The notes: a model not told the origin generated them from the sequence alone. A stretch of DNA of 64,000 nucleotides from Woeseiaceae bacterium (GCA_028280615.1 JANQLK010000018.1:52962-116961), one strand, 5' to 3'; numbered from the stretch's first letter, positions 1 through 12,157 are shown. Numbers and translations: made by a program.

Positions 1-2
1 CC

Positions 3-989
3 GAAGAGTCGATCGCCCGGATCGAGGGACTTGCCTACGACACGCCGACCGGGATTGCGCCCGGGCTCACGCTCAGGTTTCTCGACGCCGGCCACATCCT
101 GGGCTCGGCGATCGTCTGCCTCGACTACGACGACGGCTCAGGCTCGCGCGGTCTCGTGTTCAGCGGCGATCTCGGCTATCGCGAGTCGCCGGTCATGAAC
201 GACCCGGCCGTGCCCGGGCGAGCCGACACGGTGCTGCTCGAGAGCACCTACGGCGATCGCTGCCATCGGCCGTTCGCCGCTACGCTCGAGGAACTCAAGG
301 GCGTGTTCGAATCGGCCAGCGCTTCGAAGGGCAACATCCTGATCCCGGCGTTCACGGTCGGCCGGACCCAGGATCTCTTGTACCTGATGGCCCGGCACTT
401 CGACGAATGGGAGCTCGGTCGCTGGCAGATCTTTCTTGACAGCCCGATGGGGATCGAGGCCACCGAGGCCTACGCGCGGTTCCGCCACCTGTACGACGTG
501 CACCTGTTCGAATCCGACAGTCGCGCGCCGGACCTGCCGAATTTTCACGCGACGCTCACGACCGAGGAGTCGATGGGCATCAACGCGATCCACTCGGGCG
601 CCATCATCATCGCGGGCAGCGGCATGTGCAGCGGCGGGCGGATTCATCATCACCTGAAGAACAACATCTGGCGGCCCGAGTGCCACGTCGTCATCGTCGG
701 CTATCAGGCTCGCGGCACGCTCGGCCGGCGCATTGTCGACGGCGTGTCCGAGGTGCGGTTGTTCGGCGAGACCTATGACGTGCGCGCCGAAGTACATACG
801 ATCGGCGGCCTCTCGGCGCACGCGGACCAGGACGGGCTGGTCGACTGGTACGCGAGTATCGACGGCCGTCCGGACGTGTACCTCGTGCACGGTGAGCCGG
901 ATGCGCAACAGCCGCTGCTTACGCGCCTGAAGAGCGAGCTCGCGGCGCCCGCGCACATCGCGCGCCACCTCGAAACCGTCCGTCTCTAG
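3..989 (+). CDS. MBL-fold / beta-CASP RNA-processing exonuclease-like metallohydrolase (5' truncated by window edge)
   Basis: Frame open from position 3; motifs LRFLDAGHILGSA, FSGDLG, LESTYGDRCH, GMCSGGRIHHHLKN and VHTIGGLSAHADQ...LVHGEP are typical of beta-CASP/CPSF-like proteins. Confidence 0.9.
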   Translation, partial: EESIARIEGLAYDTPTGIAPGLTLRFLDAGHILGSAIVCLDYDDGSGSRGLVFSGDLGYRESPVMNDPAVPGRADTVLLESTYGDRCHRPFAATLEELKGVFESASASKGNILIPAFTVGRTQDLLYLMARHFDEWELGRWQIFLDSPMGIEATEAYARFRHLYDVHLFESDSRAPDLPNFHATLTTEESMGINAIHSGAIIIAGSGMCSGGRIHHHLKNNIWRPECHVVIVGYQARGTLGRRIVDGVSEVRLFGETYDVRAEVHTIGGLSAHADQDGLVDWYASIDGRPDVYLVHGEPDAQQPLLTRLKSELAAPAHIARHLETVRL

Positions 990-998
990 CGTTCATTG

Positions 999-3574
<2,576 letters not shown>

Positions 3575-3578
<4 letters not shown>

Positions 3579-4003
3579 TCAGCCGAGTCCAGGAGCAGGT
3601 TGGTTTCCGTCGACTTGATGCCGTCGAGCTGCCGGACTTCGCCGACGATGGCGTTGAAACTCGCGAGCGTGTCGGTGCGGATCTCGGCGATCAGGTCCCA
3701 GCGACCGGTCGTGTGGTGCACGGCCACGACGCTGGGGATACCGCGAAGCTTCGCGATCACGGCTTTCTCCTCGCGGCTGCCGACCGCGATGCTCATGAGC
3801 GCCCGGACCGGGTGCGGCTGCACCTCGGGCCGAACCGAGACCGTATAGCCGAGCACGATCCCGCTCTTCTCGAGCCGTTTCATGCGGTTTTGCACCGTGG
3901 CGCGCGACACGCCGAGCCGGCGCGCGATATCGACGACGGGCAGGCGCGCGTTCTTGCGCAATACGGCCAGCAGGGCCTGGTCGGTGGCATCCAGTGTGAT
4001 CAC
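3575..4003 (-). CDS. Lrp/AsnC family transcriptional regulator
   Basis: N-terminal HTH (ARRLGVSRATVQNRMKRLEKSGIVLGY) plus RAM/ligand-binding domain; divergent from the ornithine cyclodeaminase gene. Confidence 0.93.
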
Positions 4004-4027
4004 GTCCGGTCTTTACCAAATAGATAC

Positions 4028-4037
4028 ATAGATCTAT
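4028..4037. promoter_or_regulatory. Palindrome ATAGATCTAT in AT-rich divergent intergenic region (candidate operator)
   Basis: Perfect 10-nt palindrome in an AT-rich patch between divergent lrp-like and ornithine cyclodeaminase genes. Confidence 0.35.
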
Positions 4038-4060
4038 CAAAATGAAAAATATGAGAACAA

Positions 4061-4072
4061 TTCTGTACAGAA
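4061..4072. promoter_or_regulatory. Palindrome TTCTGTACAGAA (candidate Lrp-family operator)
   Basis: Perfect 12-nt palindrome; related core TTGTACAT recurs about 30 bp downstream, in the same divergent intergenic region. Confidence 0.4.
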
Positions 4073-4139
4073 CGTCATCTGTTTATTGGCCCAGATTGTA
4101 CATAGACTACGCTCATCATTCATCTGCCAGGAACTGGTC

Positions 4140-5189
4140 ATGACCCGATTCATCGATACCCGCGCGCTCGCCGCGCTGCTCGCTCAGGTTGGCGTCCGGC
4201 GTTTCATGAGCGAACTCTCCGTAACCATGCGTGACGACTACCGCCGCTGGCACGAGTTCGACAAGTCGGCCCGGCTGGCGGCGCACAGCGACGTCGGCGT
4301 CATCGAGCTGATGCCGATTTCGGACGCCTCGCAGTACGCGTTCAAGTACGTCAACGGCCACCCGTCGAACGGCCGGTACGAGCTGCCGACCGTCATGGCC
4401 TTCGGCGCGCTGGCTGACGTCGAGACCGGATACCCGACGCTGTTGTCCGAGCTGACGCTCGCGACGGGTGTACGCACGGCCGTTGCGTCGGCGCTGGCCG
4501 CGAGCGTGCTCGCGCGTCCGGATTCCGCAACGATGGGGATGATCGGCTGCGGCGCGCAGAGCGAGTTCCAGGCGATTGCGTTCGAGTCTCTGCTCGGCGT
4601 TCGTCGCGTCCGCCTGTACGACATCGACGCAGCGGCCGTGGCGAAGCTCAGGCGCAACCTCGAGCGGCACACGGATCTCGTTGTCGAGGTCGTCGATTCC
4701 GCACGGGCCGCGGCCGAGGGCGTCGACATCCTGACGACGGCCACGGCCGACAAGGCGCTGGCCACGATCGTCGACACGAGCATGCTGTCCAACGGTCTGC
4801 ACATCAACGCCGTGGGCGGCGACTGCCCGGGCAAAACCGAACTTGCGGCGGGCGTCCTCGAGGCTTCGAGCGTGTTCGTCGAGTTCGAGCCGCAGACGCG
4901 CATCGAGGGCGATATCCAGCAGATGCCGGGGTCCTTCGCGGTCACGGAGCTGTGGCAGGTGCTGACGGGCGCGCATCCCGGCCGCGTCAGCGACTCGGAG
5001 ATCACGGTCTTCGACTCGGTCGGCTTCGCGCTCGAGGATTACTCGATGCTCAGGCAGGTCGGGCACTATGCCGAGTCGCTCGATATCGGCGAGCGGATCC
5101 ACCTCGTGCCCAATCTCGACGACAACAAGAACCTGTACGGCCTGGTCGACTCGGCGCTCGGCGAGCGGCCGGCGCGGGACGCCGCCTGA
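4140..5189 (+). CDS. Ornithine cyclodeaminase / mu-crystallin family protein
   Basis: MTRFIDTRALAALL...; Rossmann motif GMIGCGAQSEFQA; INAVGGDCPGKTEL typical of OCD; adjacent to arginase. Confidence 0.92.
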   Translation: MTRFIDTRALAALLAQVGVRRFMSELSVTMRDDYRRWHEFDKSARLAAHSDVGVIELMPISDASQYAFKYVNGHPSNGRYELPTVMAFGALADVETGYPTLLSELTLATGVRTAVASALAASVLARPDSATMGMIGCGAQSEFQAIAFESLLGVRRVRLYDIDAAAVAKLRRNLERHTDLVVEVVDSARAAAEGVDILTTATADKALATIVDTSMLSNGLHINAVGGDCPGKTELAAGVLEASSVFVEFEPQTRIEGDIQQMPGSFAVTELWQVLTGAHPGRVSDSEITVFDSVGFALEDYSMLRQVGHYAESLDIGERIHLVPNLDDNKNLYGLVDSALGERPARDAA

Positions 5190-6136
5190 TGGCCGCGACA
5201 GAGACGCCCGTGGGTCCACAGCGCGGCTCGAAGTCGGTCCGCATCCTCGCGGTCCCGATCGATCTCGGCGCCTCGCGGCGCGGCACCGACGCCGGGCCGT
5301 CGGCCATGCGCGTCGCGGGCTTGAACGGCGCGATCGCGAGGCTCGGCCATACGGTGGCGGGCGACGTCGATATCGACGTGCCGGCGATGGAGACGCGCAA
5401 GGAGAAAAGCGACAGCGCGCGTTTTCTCGACGAGATTCTCGAAGTCTGCACGAATCTCGCCGTTCAGACGCGCGCCGCACTGGCCGCCGGCGACGTTCCG
5501 CTCATCATCGGTGGCGATCACTCGCTGGCGATGGGCTCGGTGGCGGGCGTGGCGGCGCACTACCGCGAGCGGGGCGAGGACATCGGCCTGCTGTGGATCG
5601 ACGCCCACGCTGACATGAACACGCCCGAGTCGTCGCCGAGCGGCAACGTCCACGGCATGCCGCTCGCGCATCTGCTCGGCTACGGCGACGATCGTCTGAA
5701 CAACATCGAGAACAGCCGTCCGGCCGTCAAGCCCGAGAACACGGTGTTGATCGGCGTGCGCGACATCGACGGCCGTGAGCGCGATTTCGTGCGCGAGTCG
5801 GGCCTGACGGTGTTTACGATGCGCGACATCGACGAACTCGGCATGACCGAGGTATGCCGACGTTCGATGCAGGTGCTTACCGCAGGCACGGCCGGCTTTC
5901 ACGTGAGCTTCGACGTCGACGGCTGCGACCCGTCCGTCATGCCGGGCTCGGGCACGCTCGTGCCGGGCGGGATCAACTACCGCGAGGCGCATCAGCTGCT
6001 GGAAAACTGTGCCGACACGGGCAAGATGCTTTCGATGGACGTCGTCGAGCTGAATCCGTTCCTGGACCAGGAAAACGTCTCGGCGGAGCGCGCCGTGACG
6101 CTCGTGCAGAGCGCCTTCGGGCGGAGCATTCTGTAG
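5189..6136 (+). CDS. rocF: Arginase (ureohydrolase family)
   Basis: GGDHSLAMGSV, WIDAHADMNTPESSPSGNVHGMPLA, SFDVDGCDPSVMPGSGTLVPGG metal-binding signatures; ATG overlaps the OCD stop by 1 nt. Confidence 0.95.
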   Translation: MAATETPVGPQRGSKSVRILAVPIDLGASRRGTDAGPSAMRVAGLNGAIARLGHTVAGDVDIDVPAMETRKEKSDSARFLDEILEVCTNLAVQTRAALAAGDVPLIIGGDHSLAMGSVAGVAAHYRERGEDIGLLWIDAHADMNTPESSPSGNVHGMPLAHLLGYGDDRLNNIENSRPAVKPENTVLIGVRDIDGRERDFVRESGLTVFTMRDIDELGMTEVCRRSMQVLTAGTAGFHVSFDVDGCDPSVMPGSGTLVPGGINYREAHQLLENCADTGKMLSMDVVELNPFLDQENVSAERAVTLVQSAFGRSIL

Positions 6137-6140
6137 CTGA

Positions 6141-6158
6141 TAGCCCGGATCCGGGCTA
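6141..6158. terminator. Palindrome TAGCCCGGATCCGGGCTA between convergent genes (possible bidirectional terminator)
   Basis: Perfect 18-nt palindrome 4 nt after the arginase stop; includes the stop codon of the convergent sigma-factor gene. Confidence 0.5.
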
Positions 6159-7397
6159 GAGACAGGTCGCGAGCCGATCGCGAATGTGCGTTTCAACCGG
6201 CGACGCGAGCCCGCACTCGAGCGCGGCGTTGTAGCACTCGGCTGCCCGTCGCCGGTCGCCGAGCAGGCGGTATACCTCCGCGCGAGCGAGATGCAGCGGC
6301 GGGAAGGCACTCAGTGACTTGAGACTGGAGATCCGCTCGAGCCGTTCGAAAGCGATTTCGGGCTTGCCTCCCATCGCCTGCGCCACGCTCGCGTTGATCG
6401 TGACGACGGGCGAGCCGGTCAGCGTTTCGAGCTCGGCGTACAGCGCCTCGATGGCCGGCCAGTCGCAGCGGTCCCAGCTCTCGGCGGTCGCGTACAGCGA
6501 CGCGATGCCGGCCTCCAGGTGGTAGCGTGTCAGCGCGCTCGCGCGCTGCGAGGACTTGAGATAGCGGAGACCCAGATCGATCAGGTCCCGGTCCCAGAGC
6601 CCCATGTCCTGGTCCGCCAGAAGGACGAGCCTGCCGGACGCGTTCTCGCGGGCATCGAGCCGCGAAGACTGGAAACAGAGCAGCGCGGCCAGCGCCGCTG
6701 ACTGTGCCGTGTCGGTCGGTTCCCGGTCAGCCAGTTCACGGGCCAGGCGCAGCGACTCGCGGGTAACCTCGCGGTTCAGCAACCGATCGCCGCTGCGCGG
6801 GGCATAGCCCAGGCTGAACATCAGGTAAATCACCTTGTGCACGCTGCCGAGTCGTTCGGCGATGCCGAAACGTGACGGCGGATCGGCCAGTGCCGTACTC
6901 TCGGCACGCAGCCTTCGCTTCAGTCGCGCAATTCGCTGCCCGGTCGCCGCGGGTCTCTCGAGCAGCGCGTGCGCAATCTCCCTCGCAGTGAATCCGCTGA
7001 CCAGTTTGAGCGTCAGCGTCAGCCGTTCCAGCTCGTTCAGCGCATCGTTACAGCAGACCAGCATGAGCCTGAGCTCGGGGTCACCGACTGTCGCGCTGAA
7101 CAGGCCATCTGCTCCCGTCGGCGCCGGACCGGTCGAGTCCTTGTCATCCAAAGGTACTTCGCGGCGCTCGCGCTTCAGCCGGTCCCAGGCCCGATTGCGG
7201 GCCACGGTGGCCAGCCAGGCACCCGGGTTGTCCGGTACACCACGATACGGCCAGTGTTGCATTGCCGCGACCAGCGCGTCCTGCGCGACGTCTTCGGCGA
7301 GATCGACCCGGCCGGCGCCCAGGCGCTTCACGAGGTCGGCGACGAGCCGACCCCGTTCGCGCCGGACGATCCGGTCGAGATCGAGCCGCTCTATCAA
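6156..7397 (-). CDS. ECF sigma factor with long C-terminal extension (SigJ/ECF42-like, DUF6596-type)
   Basis: Sigma70 r2 (DLAEDVAQDALVAAMQHWPYRGVPDNPGAWLATVARNRAWDRLKRERRE) plus r4 and a long C-terminal alpha-helical extension; coupled to a YciI/DGPF gene. Confidence 0.92.
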   Translation of the reverse strand: MIERLDLDRIVRRERGRLVADLVKRLGAGRVDLAEDVAQDALVAAMQHWPYRGVPDNPGAWLATVARNRAWDRLKRERREVPLDDKDSTGPAPTGADGLFSATVGDPELRLMLVCCNDALNELERLTLTLKLVSGFTAREIAHALLERPAATGQRIARLKRRLRAESTALADPPSRFGIAERLGSVHKVIYLMFSLGYAPRSGDRLLNREVTRESLRLARELADREPTDTAQSAALAALLCFQSSRLDARENASGRLVLLADQDMGLWDRDLIDLGLRYLKSSQRASALTRYHLEAGIASLYATAESWDRCDWPAIEALYAELETLTGSPVVTINASVAQAMGGKPEIAFERLERISSLKSLSAFPPLHLARAEVYRLLGDRRRAAECYNAALECGLASPVETHIRDRLATCL

Positions 7398-7759
7398 GCC
7401 TGGTCCTCGCCGGCCTCGTCAACCTGGCGGATTTCGATCCTGTCGTTGTAGGTCAGGTGTGGACAGCTCTTGGCGATCTCGACGGCGGCTTCGTAGCTTT
7501 TCGCGTTGACGAGAATCAGCCCGCCGAGAATCTCGGCCGATTCGGCCGACGGCGTATCGTGGACTTCGATGGTTTCGCCCTTGCTCGACAGGGTGACGCC
7601 AGGGTCATCGACGAGCTTGTGGCCGCCGGCGTAAAGTCCGCGAGCGCCGAGGTCCTGCGACCACGCGATGTAGTCCTTGATGATCTCCATGTATTCCTCC
7701 TGGTCCATTCCCTCGTACCGATCGGCCGCATGTGGCAGCAAAAGTGCGTAGGTATTCAT
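7394..7759 (-). CDS. YciI-like / DGPF-domain protein
   Basis: MNTYALLLPHAADRYEGMDQEEYMEIIKDY...; ATG at 7757-7759; 4-nt overlap with the ECF sigma gene, a known pairing. Confidence 0.88.
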   Translation of the reverse strand: MNTYALLLPHAADRYEGMDQEEYMEIIKDYIAWSQDLGARGLYAGGHKLVDDPGVTLSSKGETIEVHDTPSAESAEILGGLILVNAKSYEAAVEIAKSCPHLTYNDRIEIRQVDEAGEDQA

Positions 7760-7941
7760 CGTGTCGTTCTCCGCTTGAGTGGTTCTTGCGGCGCCGAACG
7801 GCCCCGCTTTCCTGATAACGACGATTGACAAACGTCGATTTTGACAGCGGGGCGAGATTTTTGTGACCGGACACCAGATTGAATATAAAGGCAAAGAGGC
7901 CGGCGCCTGAGTATTGTCGTCGCCTGAGGTAGACTCGCGCG

Positions 7942-8550
7942 ATGGCCAGGCTACTCGTCTACTACGCCCATCCGGGCCACCGCTACTCGAGCGCGAACAA
8001 GGCCATGTGGCGGCGCGCGCGGGCCGTCGACGGCATCACCCACGTCGACCTGTACGCGGAGTACCCGCGCTTCGAGATCGATATCGACGTCGAGCAGGAG
8101 CGGCTCGTGGAACACGACGTGATCGTGTTCCAGTTCCCGATGTTCTGGTACTCGACGCCGTCGCTGATCAAGGAGTGGGAGGACCTCGTTCTGGAACACG
8201 GATTCGCTTACGGCAGCGGCGGTACGGCGCTCAAGGGCAAGACGATGATGCTCGCGGTCACGGCCGCGGGTCCGAAAGACGCTTACGCGCGCGCCGGCTA
8301 CCAGCACTACGACATCCGCACCTTCCTGACGCCGCTCGAACAGACGGCGCATCTCTGCGACATGACCTTCCCGGCGCCGTACGTCCTGTTTTCGTCGCTC
8401 AGGGCGCCGGCGGACGGTCTCATCCAACCGCACGCGGAGGGCTACGGCCGGCTGCTCGCGGCCCTGCGCGACGACCGCTACGACTTCGATGCGGTGGCGG
8501 ACTTCGACGTCGTGCACCACGACAACCTGCCGATCCGGGAGACGAGCTGA
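7942..8550 (+). CDS. kefF: NAD(P)H oxidoreductase, flavodoxin-like fold, KefF/KefG-type
   Basis: MARLLVYYAHPGHRYSSAN...; VFQFPMFWYSTPSLIKEWEDLVLEHGFAYG typical of KefF/MdaB family; followed by KefC-like antiporter. Confidence 0.88.
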   Translation: MARLLVYYAHPGHRYSSANKAMWRRARAVDGITHVDLYAEYPRFEIDIDVEQERLVEHDVIVFQFPMFWYSTPSLIKEWEDLVLEHGFAYGSGGTALKGKTMMLAVTAAGPKDAYARAGYQHYDIRTFLTPLEQTAHLCDMTFPAPYVLFSSLRAPADGLIQPHAEGYGRLLAALRDDRYDFDAVADFDVVHHDNLPIRETS

Positions 8551-8552
8551 TC

Positions 8553-10529
8553 ATGGACGGATTCCTGCTGCTTGCGTTCCTGTTCCTCGTGGGCGGCGTC
8601 ATCGCCGTGCCGCTCGCATCGCGTTTCGGGCTGGGCTCGGTGCTCGGCTACCTGCTCGCGGGCATTGCGCTGAGCCCGATCCTCGCAAGCCTCGAGGTGG
8701 ACGTCGTCAGCATCCAGCACTTCGCCGAGTTCGGCGTCGTCATGATGCTGTTCCTGGTCGGTCTCGAACTCGAGCCGAAAATGCTCTGGCAGATGCGCAA
8801 CAAGCTGCTGGGACTCGGTGGCCTGCAGGTCGGCATCACGATGCTCGCCGTCATGGGTATTGCCATGCTGCTCGGCCAGCGCTGGTCGGTGGCGCTGGCC
8901 GTCGGCTGCATACTGGCGCTGTCATCGACCGCCATCGTGCTGCAGACCCTGAACGAGAAGGGCCTCATGAAGAGTACCGGTGGCCAGTCGAGCTTCTCGG
9001 TGCTGCTGTTCCAGGACATCGTGGTCATCCCGATGCTGGCGTTCATCCCGCTCCTGGCGCTGCCGGAGCTCGCCGACCTCGCGGCGTGGTTCTCGGACGG
9101 CGACGTCGGCGCCGAAGCCGCGGGCGGCGATGGCGGCGATTCGATGAGCCTGGTCGAACGCCTTCCGGGCTGGCAGCGCGGGCTCGTGACCCTGGCCGCG
9201 ATCGCCTTCGTCGTCGTGGGCGGTAGCGTGCTGACCCGGCCCGTGTTCCGCTACATCGCGCTCGCGCGTCTCCGCGAACTGTTCGTCGCATTCGCATTGC
9301 TCATGGTCATTGGCATCGCACTCCTGATGATCGTCGTCGGCCTGTCGCCCGCCCTCGGCACGTTCCTCGCAGGCGTCGTGCTGGCCAACAGCGAGTACCG
9401 GCATGAGCTCGAGAGCAACATCGATCCGTTCAAGGGGCTGCTGCTCGGCCTGTTCTTCATCACGGTCGGCGCGGTCATCAATTTCGATCTGCTGTTTGCC
9501 AACGTCGGGTTGTTCACGGGGCTGACGCTCGGCCTCATGCTGCTCAAGGCCGCGATTCTCTACGCCCTTGCCCGCGCCTTCGGCATCGCCGGCGCCGATC
9601 GCTGGCTGTTCACACTGGGGCTCGCGCAGGCTGGTGAGTTCGGCTTCGTGCTCCTGTCGTTCACGGTCGCAAGCAATGTAATTCCGCCCGCGCTCGCGGA
9701 GCAGCTGCTGCTAGTCGTCGCGCTGTCGATGCTGCTCACGCCGCTGCTGTTCATCGTCTACGAGAAGCTGGTCGCGCCGCGGTTCACAACCGCGCAGGAG
9801 CGGGAGGCGGACGAGATCGACTCCGACGGCGACATCATCATCGCCGGGCACGGCCGTTTCGGCGGCATCATCAACCGCATATTGACCTCGTCGGGGTACA
9901 AGACGACCGTACTCGACTACAAGTCGGAGCAACTCGACGTGATTCGGGCGTTCGGCATCAAGGTGTTCTTCGGCGATGCAACCCGGCCGGACCTGCTGCA
10001 CGCGGCCGGCATCGAGCACGCACGCATGCTGATCATCGCGATCGACGACAAGGAGAACATCACCGAGATGGTGCGCTACGTCGTCGCCAACTATCCGAAC
10101 GTCCACGTCGTCGCGCGCGCCTACGACCGTCTGCACGTCTACGAGCTCTGGGCCGCGGGTTGCCGGGACATCATTCGTGAGAGCTTCGACAGCGCCGTGC
10201 GCGCCGGGCGCTCGGCACTCGAAGCACTCGGCCTGCATCCCTACGACGCGGAACGCCAGGTACGGGGCTTCGTCGCCAACGACAAGGCGCAGCTCCGCGA
10301 TGTCGCCGATCTGTTCGACCCCAGTATCCCCGTCCACGAGAACCAGCCCTACGTCGAGCGCACCAAGGAATACATCGCGCGCACCGAGGACGTCATGCGC
10401 GGCCACAGCGCCTCGTTCGCGAGCCGCGTCGAGCGCGGCTGGGTGCCGCCGACGCTCGAGGACGTCGAGGCCGAGGTGAGCCAGGCGGAAGCGGAAAGAG
10501 ACGGCCGGGAAGCGGCCAGGAACCGTTAA
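8553..10529 (+). CDS. kefC: Monovalent cation:proton antiporter-2 (CPA2), KefB/KefC-like with TrkA-N domain
   Basis: Multi-TM Na+/H+ exchanger domain then RCK/TrkA-N (IIAGHGRFGGIINRIL...FGDATRPDLL); ATG at 8553. Confidence 0.93.
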   Translation: MDGFLLLAFLFLVGGVIAVPLASRFGLGSVLGYLLAGIALSPILASLEVDVVSIQHFAEFGVVMMLFLVGLELEPKMLWQMRNKLLGLGGLQVGITMLAVMGIAMLLGQRWSVALAVGCILALSSTAIVLQTLNEKGLMKSTGGQSSFSVLLFQDIVVIPMLAFIPLLALPELADLAAWFSDGDVGAEAAGGDGGDSMSLVERLPGWQRGLVTLAAIAFVVVGGSVLTRPVFRYIALARLRELFVAFALLMVIGIALLMIVVGLSPALGTFLAGVVLANSEYRHELESNIDPFKGLLLGLFFITVGAVINFDLLFANVGLFTGLTLGLMLLKAAILYALARAFGIAGADRWLFTLGLAQAGEFGFVLLSFTVASNVIPPALAEQLLLVVALSMLLTPLLFIVYEKLVAPRFTTAQEREADEIDSDGDIIIAGHGRFGGIINRILTSSGYKTTVLDYKSEQLDVIRAFGIKVFFGDATRPDLLHAAGIEHARMLIIAIDDKENITEMVRYVVANYPNVHVVARAYDRLHVYELWAAGCRDIIRESFDSAVRAGRSALEALGLHPYDAERQVRGFVANDKAQLRDVADLFDPSIPVHENQPYVERTKEYIARTEDVMRGHSASFASRVERGWVPPTLEDVEAEVSQAEAERDGREAARNR

Positions 10530-10816
10530 ACCGCCTGCATCACGTCCGACCATGCCGGGTGACGGCTGTACTGCGCCCGGACGAACGGGCAGAGCGGCAC
10601 GATTTTTACACCGGTCTCGCGTGCGTCGGCGACCAGCCGTTCGACCAAAGCCTGGCCGACGCCCTGCCCACGCAGGCTCTCCGGTACGCCGGTGTGATCC
10701 GCGATGATCGTCGTCTCGTTGAGCTTCGAGAAGGTGAGCTCGGCGGCTTCGTCGTGCCCGTCGACGCGCGCCTCGTAGCGACCGCGGCTGGCCTCGTCGT
10801 GTCGCGTGATCTTCAT
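10526..10816 (-). CDS. GNAT-like N-acetyltransferase (YjdJ/Gtf-type short)
   Basis: HTGVPESLRGQGVGQALVERLV acetyl-CoA motif; VPLCPFVRAQYSRHPAW typical of the family; ATG at 10814-10816. Confidence 0.88.
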   Translation of the reverse strand: MKITRHDEASRGRYEARVDGHDEAAELTFSKLNETTIIADHTGVPESLRGQGVGQALVERLVADARETGVKIVPLCPFVRAQYSRHPAWSDVMQAV

Positions 10817-10997
10817 TGTCCGAAGGGTAGCAGCAATCGCGGCAGCGGGACGTCGGATTTTTTTACAGATCAAGGACCGGCAGACCGGGCTCAGCCCGCG
10901 ATGAGCCGCCCGGATGCCGAGCGCGGCGGGTTGGCATGAGTTTTGCAGCCGTTCAAGCAACCCACCGTCGATCTCGCCTGCGCCACGGGAGGCCGCA

Positions 10998-12029
10998 ATG
11001 AAAAGCTCGCTCACGATCTTACTGGCCGGACTTCTGTTGCATCCGCTCACGGCTCTCGCAGACTTGCTCGTACTGACCGACACGGTCGACGATGCCACGT
11101 TGACCTTGTCGATCGACGATACGGCCGAACTCGGTTCGACGGCTTCCGCATCGATCAACATACAGGTCGTTGACGACGACGTTCCACTGAGCGCGGGTGA
11201 TTCGATATTCGTCGAATTCTTCGAAGACGATCTGCTCAACGACGATGAGATCTTCAGCACGAGCTTTCTGGTCACCGCTGCAGAAGTCGCGGCAGGTATA
11301 GTGGACCGGACGTTCGATGTGTTGTTCGACGTCTCGCCGCTCGTCGAGGGAATCGGCAACACGCTGGAGTTCTTCGCCCGGGCGCTCGTCGACAAAGATG
11401 CATGCGGATTCACCTGCCTCAACGACAACCCTGAAACGGATCTCGCAATCGTCTCGGTCGTCGATCCGGCTAACCCGCCGCCCGAGCCGCCGGACGGACC
11501 AACGCCGACCGCCGATCTCGTTACGGTCAGGGACAGCGTCGATGACGCAACGCTCACGCTCTCGATGTTCGACGAGGCGTTGATCGGCTCGTCCCCGCCG
11601 ACGTCCATCCGAATCGAGGTCGACAGCCTTTTCGTTCCGCTCACACTAGGCGATTCTGTCCTCATCGAGCTCTTCGAGGATGACCTCTTGGACGACGATC
11701 TGCTGTTCAGCACCTTCTTCGAAGTCACCGCGGACGAAGTGCTCGACGGCTTCGTCGACCGCACGTTCGATGTGCTTTTCGATCCGTCGCCCTTCTTCCC
11801 GGAATCCGCGTCCGACACCGTGCTGGAAATTTTCGCCCGGGCATCGGTAGACAAGTCAGGGTGCAGGTTTTTTTGCTTCGACGACACACCGGTGACGGAC
11901 AGCATTTCTGTCAACCTGGTCGCTGACGACAGCGAACCACCCGCCGCGATTGCCGAGCCGGCCACGTTCGCACTCCTCTGTGTCGGATTCGCGGCCATCG
12001 GAACGGCGAGGCGCAGACGGAAGGCCTGA
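10998..12029 (+). CDS. PEP-CTERM sorting domain protein with two tandem homologous repeats
   Basis: Signal peptide; C-terminal EPATFALLCVGFAAIGTARRRRKA; internal ~135-aa duplication. Confidence 0.88.
   Translation: MKSSLTILLAGLLLHPLTALADLLVLTDTVDDATLTLSIDDTAELGSTASASINIQVVDDDVPLSAGDSIFVEFFEDDLLNDDEIFSTSFLVTAAEVAAGIVDRTFDVLFDVSPLVEGIGNTLEFFARALVDKDACGFTCLNDNPETDLAIVSVVDPANPPPEPPDGPTPTADLVTVRDSVDDATLTLSMFDEALIGSSPPTSIRIEVDSLFVPLTLGDSVLIELFEDDLLDDDLLFSTFFEVTADEVLDGFVDRTFDVLFDPSPFFPESASDTVLEIFARASVDKSGCRFFCFDDTPVTDSISVNLVADDSEPPAAIAEPATFALLCVGFAAIGTARRRRKA
11061..11465 (+). repeat. Internal protein repeat unit 1 of the PEP-CTERM protein
   Basis: DLLVLTDTVDDATLTLSIDD...VDRTFDVLFDVSP...LEFFARALVDKDACGFTC; aligns with unit 2. 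Confidence 0.85.
11514..11927 (+). repeat. Internal protein repeat unit 2 of the PEP-CTERM protein
   Basis: DLVTVRDSVDDATLTLSMFD...VDRTFDVLFDPSP...LEIFARASVDKSGCRFFC; conserved C-x3-C. Confidence 0.85.
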
Positions 12030-12157
12030 CTCCGCAAGCGTCGTGCCTGCGAGCGCCATCGCGCCCTGCGTAGCAGCAACAGGCGGAACCCCGCTCCGGG
12101 TCGCGCGGTCGGAATAAAGTCGTACAATCGACCGCCGTTTGCCGCACAGCCGACTTC

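Noticed and set aside
4116-6310. Large minus-strand ORFs opposite OCD and arginase
   Set aside because: Antisense to two clearly conserved enzymes
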